Assembly (NCBI GenBank): GCA_043720395.1
Contig: JAYSSR010000038.1
Location: 124,001-188,000, forward strand
Length of the DNA stretch: 64,000 nucleotides
Source: JANOYY01 sp043720395
GTDB taxonomy: Bacteria > Actinomycetota > Acidimicrobiia > Acidimicrobiales > JANYDT01
Direction of reading: 5' to 3'
The stretch's first letter is position 1; each line of letters begins with the position of its first letter. Both the position numbers and the translations under genes were made by a program. Shown piece by piece: positions 57,983 to 64,000 of this stretch. The notes beneath the pieces are model-generated. The model saw only the letters and a list, made by a program, of their open reading frames with translations, did no database searches and was not told the origin of the DNA.

Positions 57983-59266
57983 ATGACACCCACCGCACTG
58001 AGCGAGCACATTGACACGCTCGCCAGCGCGCTCGGTGGGCTGGAAGACGCACTTCAGGTAGTTGATCCGTCATCGGTGAAGAAGACGGATGTGGTCGCGC
58101 TACGGGTCTTGCTCGACCGCGTCGACCAGGCGTGCTCGGAATCGTTCGTCCGATTCATCGACAACGGCGGCCACCTGCTGGACAACAGCCTGAGCGCTGG
58201 GGCGTGGCTCGCCGAGAACACCCATGTCGTCAGGTCGGAAGCCGAAACTCGGCGTCTCACTGTGCGATTACAAGATGAACTCACGTCGTTCGGGGTTTCG
58301 TTGACCCAGGGCGAGATCGGTTTGGCGCACGTTCGGCTGCTGGCGCGAGTCGTTACGAAGGAGCGACTCGACCTCGCACGACGCGACGAACACGTCCTCC
58401 TCAACGCGGCCCGCACGCTCGATCCGTCACGCTTCGCTCGAGCACTACGCGTGTGGCAACAACTCTGCGACGACGAACTGCACGATCCCACCGGGGCCGA
58501 TCAGATCGAGGCAAGGCGCAAGCTCCGGCTCGCCGCGCTCGCTGATGGCATGTGGCGAATCGACGGTGACCTCGACCCGGCAACCGGCGAAGCGCTCGCC
58601 ACGGTCCTTGACCAGATCATGGGCAAACCGGCTGCCGACGACGACCGCTCTATCGGACAACGCCGCCACGACGCACTCGGCGAACTCGCCCGATCCGTCC
58701 TCGCGAACGGCGACATCGGCACGTGCCACGGGGAGTCCGCAGCCGTCACGGTGATCGTCCAAGGCAACGGTGTCGCAACCACCTCCGCAGGCATGGTCCT
58801 CTCAAAGATCGATCTCGGCCTCACGATGTGCGATGCCGTCATCAATCGCATGACCATCAACCCCAACGGACGGCCCTTCGACATCGGCGTGTTCAACGGG
58901 CCAATACCGATCCGTAACCGACGAGCAGTGATCGCCCGCGACCATCACTGCCGCTTCCCCGGGTGCGACCGCCCGGCCCGCTGGTCCGACATCCACCACA
59001 TGCGACACCGCGCCGAAGGCGGCACACACCACCCAGATGGGCTCGTCTTGCTGTGCCGTCGTCACCATCGCCTCACCCACAAACAATGCATCGACATGCA
59101 AATGGACATCGATGGGGTCACGGTGATCTTCACCTGGCCCGACGGAAGAACCGCCCGAAGTAGTCCCATGGCCCAACTCTGGGCCAAGACGCAGGACCAG
59201 TCGTTCACCCCACCCGTCGATGCCTCGCGGGTCGGAACGGCCAAGAACACCCCGATAGCCGGATGA
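57983..59266 (+). CDS. DUF222 / HNH endonuclease domain protein (13E12 repeat family)
   Basis: 427 residues. DUF222 fills about 30-300; the HNH nuclease is at about 325-370: CRFPGCDRPARWSDIHHMRH, with two Cys, two His and then LCRRHHRLTH. These proteins are numerous in actinobacterial genomes and are often regarded as selfish or mobile. The ATG at 57983 follows the SOS box, so expression should rise on DNA damage. The gene looks intact. Confidence 0.9.
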   Translation: MTPTALSEHIDTLASALGGLEDALQVVDPSSVKKTDVVALRVLLDRVDQACSESFVRFIDNGGHLLDNSLSAGAWLAENTHVVRSEAETRRLTVRLQDELTSFGVSLTQGEIGLAHVRLLARVVTKERLDLARRDEHVLLNAARTLDPSRFARALRVWQQLCDDELHDPTGADQIEARRKLRLAALADGMWRIDGDLDPATGEALATVLDQIMGKPAADDDRSIGQRRHDALGELARSVLANGDIGTCHGESAAVTVIVQGNGVATTSAGMVLSKIDLGLTMCDAVINRMTINPNGRPFDIGVFNGPIPIRNRRAVIARDHHCRFPGCDRPARWSDIHHMRHRAEGGTHHPDGLVLLCRRHHRLTHKQCIDMQMDIDGVTVIFTWPDGRTARSSPMAQLWAKTQDQSFTPPVDASRVGTAKNTPIAG

Positions 59267-59326
59267 GGAATCGACATTTCCGATCCATCGAGTCAGCCCG
59301 CGCCGAGTCAGACCGCCGCGCCCGAG

Positions 59327-59390
59327 CACTCACGCGGGCAATCACTCACGCGGGCAATCACTCACGCGGGTGAGCACTCACGCGGGTGAG
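59327..59390. repeat. Four perfect-length 16-bp tandem repeats
   Basis: Units CACTCACGCGGGCAAT (twice) then CACTCACGCGGGTGAG (twice). The last two include CTCAC-GCGG-GTGAG, a small hairpin each. They lie 60 bases after the HNH stop, in the gap before the alpha/beta hydrolase. Confidence 0.95.
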
Positions 59391-59521
59391 CGTCGCCGAC
59401 ATCGAAACGGCCGGGTCGCATGCCTGTCACACCAACATGACGAGGGAATCGACCAACTCGTTTCCCGGCGTCAGACCGACACGAGTAGCAGCCTCGGCCC
59501 GGAACCTGATCGACTGGCAAC

Positions 59522-60376
59522 GTGACTGTGGTGACGAGCTATGTGAAGAGCGACGATGGCGTGGAGGTCGCGGTGCACGACTCAGGTGGACCGGGGCATC
59601 CAGTCGTCGCCGTGCACGGGACCGGCATGGTCGCTCGCATGTGGGAGGCGGTGTTTCGTCTGCTCCCTGCGGACCAGGTTCGGGTTCTGTACGTCGACCT
59701 TCGAGGACATGGCGCAACCCGCACTCCCGACGGTGTTGCATTTCGGGACGATCGAATGGTTGCGGATCTCACCGCCGTGGCGGAAGCCTTCGAACTGGAT
59801 GGCGCATGGGCCGCTGCACATTCGATGGGTGCGGCGACGACGCTTCTCACATCGGCACAACGACCGACGACGTTTTCGAAGGTGTTCGCCTTCGAACCGA
59901 TCATCTTTCGACGTGAACCGTCCTTCGGTGGCGGCGACCCAGAGTTCCTCGACGCTGTCCTCCGGCGAAGGGCGGTATTTCCGTCACGCGAGGCGGCGTT
60001 TGAACGTTACGCGTCGAGACCGCCGCTCGATGTTTTGACCCCGGAGACACTTCGGGCTTACGTGGAGCACGGTTTCGTCGACGACCCCGAGGGCGTGCGT
60101 CTCGCGTGTTCCCCGGCAAATGAGGCCCGAATCTTCGACGAGTTCTTGCGCGACGGTTACGAACAACTGGGGTCAGTGGCTGCCGACGTCGTCCTCGCTG
60201 CCGGGAACGCGCCGTCCCCGGACGGCGAGTCTCCTCACCCATGGCTCGACGTGGCGGCGCAAATCCCACGTTGTCGTTACGTCGAGTTCGACGGCGCGGA
60301 CCACTTCGGACCCTTTGCGACCGGTCACGTCGAAACGACCGCGGCACTGCTCTCGGAGTTCTTCGGCCTCGTGTGA
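59522..60376 (+). CDS. Alpha/beta hydrolase
   Basis: 284 residues. HGTGMVARMWEAVF gives the oxyanion-hole region, AAHSMGAAT the nucleophile elbow (Ser), and DGADHFGPF the catalytic His near the C-terminus. A hydrolytic ester or similar substrate is likely; the family is too broad to say more. GTG start. It is 22 bases before the Rid gene and probably cotranscribed. Confidence 0.88.
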   Translation: MTVVTSYVKSDDGVEVAVHDSGGPGHPVVAVHGTGMVARMWEAVFRLLPADQVRVLYVDLRGHGATRTPDGVAFRDDRMVADLTAVAEAFELDGAWAAAHSMGAATTLLTSAQRPTTFSKVFAFEPIIFRREPSFGGGDPEFLDAVLRRRAVFPSREAAFERYASRPPLDVLTPETLRAYVEHGFVDDPEGVRLACSPANEARIFDEFLRDGYEQLGSVAADVVLAAGNAPSPDGESPHPWLDVAAQIPRCRYVEFDGADHFGPFATGHVETTAALLSEFFGLV

Positions 60377-60398
60377 GGCACCGTGATAGCAAGAACGG

Positions 60399-60800
60399 AT
60401 GAGCACGCCGAACCAACATCTCCAGCCAGCCGGTCTCTCGATCAATCCGGCGTATAGCCACGTCGTCATGACGGACCGGCCCAAAACGATCTACATCTCC
60501 GGGCAGGTCTCCATGGACGCCGACGGGAAACTCGTCGGCGAGGGCGACCTCGCAGCGCAGACCGAGCAGGTCCTTCGCAACTTGGGCTCGGCACTCGCGG
60601 CCGCCAACGCGACGTTTGCCGACGTCGTGAAGATCACCACGTTTGTCGTCGATTACACCACCGAAGCCCGTGCGGTGATTTCAAACGTGCGATCGAAGTT
60701 CTTCCCGACGCCACCGCCGGCAAGCACGCTTGTCGGTGTGAGCGCCTTGGCGCTGCCCGGTTGGCTGATCGAAATCGAGGCCATCGCAACGCTCGACTGA
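60399..60800 (+). CDS. Rid/YjgF family protein, without the RidA arginine
   Basis: 133 residues. The trimeric Rid fold is clear from YISGQVSMDADGKLVGEGDLAAQTEQVLRNL (shown shortened: YISGQVS ... QTEQVLRNL). RidA deaminates reactive enamines using an Arg in the PARST motif. Here the position reads PPASTLVG, so the Arg is missing; a binding role or other Rid subfamily (Rid4-7) is more likely. Confidence 0.88.
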   Translation: MSTPNQHLQPAGLSINPAYSHVVMTDRPKTIYISGQVSMDADGKLVGEGDLAAQTEQVLRNLGSALAAANATFADVVKITTFVVDYTTEARAVISNVRSKFFPTPPPASTLVGVSALALPGWLIEIEAIATLD

Positions 60801-60826
60801 GCGGCGGGCCGAACGTCACAAACCTC

Positions 60827-62359
60827 TCACGTGCGGAAGTTGCGGCTGAGCCCGAGCGACTCGGGCGCATGCATCGTGACCATCATCCCGGACACGTCGG
60901 TCGGACGGGTGCCGGGGCTCGCCAGCGACACGAGGATCATCGTGGCGAAGCCGATCGGGATCGACCAGATTGCTGGCTGCGCGAGCACGATGGCCGGCCA
61001 CCCGGTCAACGATGGTCCGACGAGCGTGAACAGGATCGCGAGCGTGGCGCACGCTGACCCGCTCAACATCCCGGCGATCGCGCCACGAGCCGAGAGTTTG
61101 CGCCACCAGATGCCGAGCACGATCAGCGGCGAGAATGACGATGCGGCGATCCCGAACACCCAACTCACAAGCTGGTTGATGTCCGTGCCGACTACGCGGA
61201 ACCCGAGGATCGCGATGACCACGCCGACCATCAGCGCGCCGAGGCGGAAGTCGCGCTTCTCGCCGCGCAGCACGTCCTGCGAGATGACGCCGGCAGCCGA
61301 GACCATGAGTCCCGACGCCGTGGACAGGAACGCAGCAAACGCACCGCACGCGACCAGCCCGGTGAGGGCGTCACCGACCAGGCCCCCGAACACACGCCGC
61401 GGCAGCACGAGGACCATCGTGTCGGTCGCCTGCTTCGCCAAGAGATCGGGCGCATACAGACGACCGAGCGCGCCGAGCACCGGAGGGCAAACGTAGAAGA
61501 GCGTCAGCAGCAACAGCACGATGAGGGTGGTGCGGCGCGCTGCCTTGCCGTCGGGGTTCGTGTAGAAGCGGACGAGGATGTGCGGAAGCCCCATCGTCCC
61601 GACAACCTGCGCGAGCACGAACGACGGGAGCGTGTAGCCGGGTTTGCCGGGTAGGGCGGTCGCCGAGTCGATCGGCGTCGACCAGGTCGTGACATCACCC
61701 GACGCGAGTGGCCACGGCACGCGGTGCATCAGGAAATAGGACCCGATGGCGATCGTCGGTACCGCAATGGCGACCCATTTCAACCAGAACTGGAAGCTCT
61801 GCACGAACGTGATGCCGCGCATGCCGCCCATGGTGACGTTGGCGGTCACGACGACCGCAACGATCGCAACTCCCGCCCAGTAGGGCGCGCCCGTGAGCAC
61901 GCGGAACGTCACACCTGCGCCGCGCATTTGCGGCACGAGATACGAAATGGAGATCAACACGACAAGCCCGCTCGCGATTCGACGCGCCAGCAGCGACTGA
62001 AGTCGCCCTTCAGCGAAGTCGGGAAGCGTGTAAGCGCCGAATCGTCGTAGCGGCGCGGCGACGAAGAACAGCATGAGCAGATAGCCAGCGGTGTACGACA
62101 CCGGGTACCAGAGCACATCGGCACCGAAGCGCATCACGAGACCGGCAACGCCGAGGAACGACGCCGCCGACAGGTACTCGCCGCAGATAGCGGAAGCGTT
62201 GCGGACCGGCGTGACTGATCGGGATGCCACGAAGAAGTCGCTGGTGGTCCGCGCCCTCCTGATGCCGAAGGCACCGAGGCCGATCGTGCCGAGAATGGCG
62301 AGTCCAATGGCCAGTGCGGTCACGACGCCGATCTCGACGTGCTCCTGCGCGGCCAGCAT
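60827..62359 (-). CDS. Sodium:solute symporter (SSS family, ActP/acetate-like)
   Basis: 510 residues with about 13 membrane helices. FFVASRSVTPVRNASAICGEYLSAASFLG, MGGMRGITFVQSFQFWLK and the Na+-site region GAFAAFLSTASGLMVSAAG are typical of acetate/pyruvate-type SSS carriers. ATG at 62359 is chosen; it is two bases after a small membrane-protein gene, the usual partner. A two-component system of LytS-LytTR type precedes them in the operon, so transport of a carboxylate is probably under direct sensory control. Confidence 0.9.
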   Translation of the reverse strand: MLAAQEHVEIGVVTALAIGLAILGTIGLGAFGIRRARTTSDFFVASRSVTPVRNASAICGEYLSAASFLGVAGLVMRFGADVLWYPVSYTAGYLLMLFFVAAPLRRFGAYTLPDFAEGRLQSLLARRIASGLVVLISISYLVPQMRGAGVTFRVLTGAPYWAGVAIVAVVVTANVTMGGMRGITFVQSFQFWLKWVAIAVPTIAIGSYFLMHRVPWPLASGDVTTWSTPIDSATALPGKPGYTLPSFVLAQVVGTMGLPHILVRFYTNPDGKAARRTTLIVLLLLTLFYVCPPVLGALGRLYAPDLLAKQATDTMVLVLPRRVFGGLVGDALTGLVACGAFAAFLSTASGLMVSAAGVISQDVLRGEKRDFRLGALMVGVVIAILGFRVVGTDINQLVSWVFGIAASSFSPLIVLGIWWRKLSARGAIAGMLSGSACATLAILFTLVGPSLTGWPAIVLAQPAIWSIPIGFATMILVSLASPGTRPTDVSGMMVTMHAPESLGLSRNFRT

Positions 62360-62361
62360 GC

Positions 62362-62841
62362 TCAGCCCCGTCCTTCGATGGACGACCCGGCGTCGACCGC
62401 ACCAGCCGGCCGACCGGTCACAAGCTCGATGAACTCGGCCTCGTTGCGCTCCGTTCGCCGGATGAACACGAACGCGAGGAAGAGGAAGAGTGGGTAGAAG
62501 CCGACCCCCACGATCAACCAACCGAGCGGCACTCCCGCCACCTTGACCCGCCGAAGTGACGGTTCGAGCCACATCATGAGCGGAACGCCCGCCAAAGCCA
62601 CCGCTGCAACCGCAAGCAGCCGCAGCGCCAGCGTCAGCTGTGTACGAACGAGTGACCCGAGGTAGGCCTCGCCGATCGTCGTGCGCTCGGCGATCTCGCG
62701 CACCGGGCGGAGACGCTGAGTGCGGGTCGGATCGCGGACCACGAGGACGCGGGTCGGCGGCGTCTCGGACTCGGTGGACTCGGAAGCGACCACCACGCGT
62801 TCGTCGGGCAACCCGTCGGGCACCGAGGCCTCATCCGTCAC
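62362..62841 (-). CDS. Small membrane protein, DUF485-like symporter partner
   Basis: 159 residues: a cytoplasmic N-terminus (about 60), two membrane helices (LTLALRLLAVAAVALAGVPLMMW; LGWLIVGVGFYPLFLFLAFVF) and a short tail with RRTERNEAEFIELV, as in DUF485/YjcH-like proteins next to SSS carriers. GTG at 62841 is preceded by AGGAG at five bases; ATG at 62868 would overlap the response regulator more. Confidence 0.75.
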   Translation of the reverse strand: MTDEASVPDGLPDERVVVASESTESETPPTRVLVVRDPTRTQRLRPVREIAERTTIGEAYLGSLVRTQLTLALRLLAVAAVALAGVPLMMWLEPSLRRVKVAGVPLGWLIVGVGFYPLFLFLAFVFIRRTERNEAEFIELVTGRPAGAVDAGSSIEGRG

Positions 62842-63697
62842 GACGACTCCTGCGCGTGGCGTCTTCAACGAGACGTGCTCGCAGCGGTCCCGCCAGCCGA
62901 CGGCTCACCGGCAGCATTCGGTCACCGATCCGAACGACATAGCCGCGTCCGGCTTCGATCCGTACTTCGTCGATGTGCGCGAGCGCCACGAGGTAGCTCC
63001 GGTGGATGCGAACGAAACCCGCCGACGCCCAACGTTCCTCCAATGTCGCCATGGCGGCGCGGACCAACACGCTCGTGGCGTCCAGATGGAGCCGCACGTA
63101 GTCACCCGAGGACGCCACATACTTGACGTCGCGGCGATCCACGAACCGGATGCGGCCACCTGACTCGACCGAAATGAGATCGTCGTCGAACGGGCTGCGT
63201 GCGCCAACCTCGGCCGGATCAAGAGAGACCGTCGACTCAGCCGACCCCGGCTCAGCAGCTACGGCATCGCGCTGACCGGCCACAATCCGGGGTTCCGACT
63301 GCCCCGACTGCTGCACCGAAAGCCAAGCCAGGATCTTCGTGACCGCCTGTTCGAGACGCTCCTGACGCACGGGCTTCAGCAGGTAGTCAACGGCGTTGAT
63401 CTCAAACGCATCGACGGCGTGGGCGTCGAATGCCGTCACGAACACGATTGGTGGCGGCGACTTGAACGCCTGCAATACCCGAGCCAATTCGATGCCATCA
63501 AGGCCGGGCATTCGCACATCGAGAAAGACTGCGTCGAACGACTCGTTGCGGATTGCACGCAACGCCTCGTTCGCGTCACTCGCTTCCGTCACACGGCCGA
63601 TCGTGGGGAGTCGGCGCAGCCCGAACACCAGGTCCGCCAGGGACGGCGACTCATCGTCCACGACCAGGATACGAAGGAGGTCCTCGGGGCGGCTCAC
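62831..63697 (-). CDS. LytTR-family response regulator
   Basis: 288 residues. Receiver domain (about 8-125): acidic pocket DDE near the N-terminus, phospho-acceptor Asp in VFLDVRMPG and lysine in LLKPV. A 40-residue linker leads to the LytTR DNA-binding domain (about 175-280), with FVDRRDVKYVASSGDYVRLH and FVRIHRSYLVAL. The ATG overlaps the kinase stop (ATGA). By analogy with BtsSR and YpdAB in E. coli it should switch on its linked transporter. Confidence 0.92.
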   Translation of the reverse strand: MSRPEDLLRILVVDDESPSLADLVFGLRRLPTIGRVTEASDANEALRAIRNESFDAVFLDVRMPGLDGIELARVLQAFKSPPPIVFVTAFDAHAVDAFEINAVDYLLKPVRQERLEQAVTKILAWLSVQQSGQSEPRIVAGQRDAVAAEPGSAESTVSLDPAEVGARSPFDDDLISVESGGRIRFVDRRDVKYVASSGDYVRLHLDATSVLVRAAMATLEERWASAGFVRIHRSYLVALAHIDEVRIEAGRGYVVRIGDRMLPVSRRLAGPLRARLVEDATRRSRRDG

Positions 63698-64000
63698 GAT
63701 GCACGAACTCCCGGCCGGTACTTCGGCACGCGAATCGTAACCTTCGTACCGGCACCGATAGCTGTTTCGACAGTGAGCCCGTAGGCGTGTCCATAGATGG
63801 CGCGGAGCCGCTCATCGACGTTGTACAGCCCGATGTGGTCGCCCTGATCGACGTCGCCGTTGAGATAGCTGCGCAGTACTTCAGGGTCGGCACCGACACC
63901 GTTGTCGTCGATCGTTATCACGCAGTCGTTCGACTGCTCGGACGCAACGATCGCGACGCGACCGACCTTTGTCTGACGTTCGATGCCGTGGCGGACTGCG
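63694..64000 (-). CDS. Sensor histidine kinase, C-terminal ATPase part (5' end outside window)
   Basis: Only the last 101 codons are visible. AVRHGIERQTKVGRVAI corresponds to the N box (NAVKHGI) of LytS/YehU-type kinases, VITIDDNGVG is the G1 box, and GLYNVDERLRAIYG the G2 region. Partner of the adjacent LytTR regulator. Sensor domain and phospho-His lie beyond the window. Confidence 0.85.
   Translation of the reverse strand, partial: AVRHGIERQTKVGRVAIVASEQSNDCVITIDDNGVGADPEVLRSYLNGDVDQGDHIGLYNVDERLRAIYGHAYGLTVETAIGAGTKVTIRVPKYRPGVRAS

Noticed and set aside
59327..59390. CRISPR array
   Set aside because: 16-bp units directly joined, no spacers, no cas genes.

Overview
The window is high-GC DNA with a mostly dense, mostly chromosomal gene layout. 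It looks like an actinobacterium. The best evidence is the block at 3.9-13.1 kb, crgA / trpG-type amidotransferase / PASTA kinase / pbpA / rodA / pstP / fhaB / fhaA / tRNA-Leu, which follows the order found near the origin in Mycobacterium, except that pknA is missing. An EtfD-like oxidoreductase, a DUF222-HNH gene with an SOS box, a LAXTG-like surface protein and many acyl-CoA genes fit this. A deep lineage such as Acidimicrobiia is my guess from the gene mix; it is not proven.

Layout. 0-3.8 kb: tail of a LacI regulator, 1-Cys peroxiredoxin, Sua5 tRNA-modification enzyme, thiolase (with an odd Cys-to-Ser change) and a zinc-ribbon membrane protein. 3.9-13.1 kb: the cell-growth cluster; its only kinase has lost catalytic residues (a pseudokinase), while the phosphatase and both FHA proteins look intact. 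13.2-25.2 kb: a large membrane protein, replicative helicase dnaB behind a group of DnaA-box-like motifs, a CDF metal transporter, an ABC importer of the nitrate/sulfonate/thiamine-precursor type, a lone winged-helix protein, EtfD and a Thr-rich wall protein. 25.3-29.9 kb: a single 1515-residue NRPS-like enzyme (formyltransferase, adenylation domain with a luciferase-like monooxygenase inserted, carrier domain), flanked by terminators. 30-38.4 kb: acyl-CoA dehydrogenase, glutamyl-Q tRNA(Asp) synthetase, and a minus-strand operon (membrane-anchored protein, MMPL transporter, hypothetical, TyrA-PheA fusion, DUF983). 38.4-46.6 kb: NagZ-like hydrolase, an Lrp / aminotransferase / saccharopine dehydrogenase-like operon, PAC2, CoA transferase and two NUDIX enzymes. 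46.6-52.5 kb: a minus-strand catabolic cluster (acyl-CoA dehydrogenase-like, acyl-CoA synthetase, amidohydrolase, Ltp-type thiolase-like aldolase, DUF35 partner).

52.6-59.4 kb is an accessory region. It has an intact MazEF pair, then a run of damaged genes: a toxin remnant, a ribbon-helix-helix antitoxin broken by TGA, a frameshifted DUF2971 gene, the 3' end of a frameshifted hsdR and a frameshifted DUF45 metalloprotease. After these come an intact SOS-box-controlled HNH gene and 16-bp tandem repeats. 59.5-64 kb returns to ordinary genes: alpha/beta hydrolase, Rid protein, and an operon of LytS-like kinase, LytTR regulator, small membrane protein and Na+/solute symporter.

Intergenic spaces hold several dyad elements. 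A 71-bp nested inverted repeat occurs twice (after dnaB and across the stop codon of the gluQ-like gene). An element of the same layout but unrelated sequence lies after the NRPS gene.
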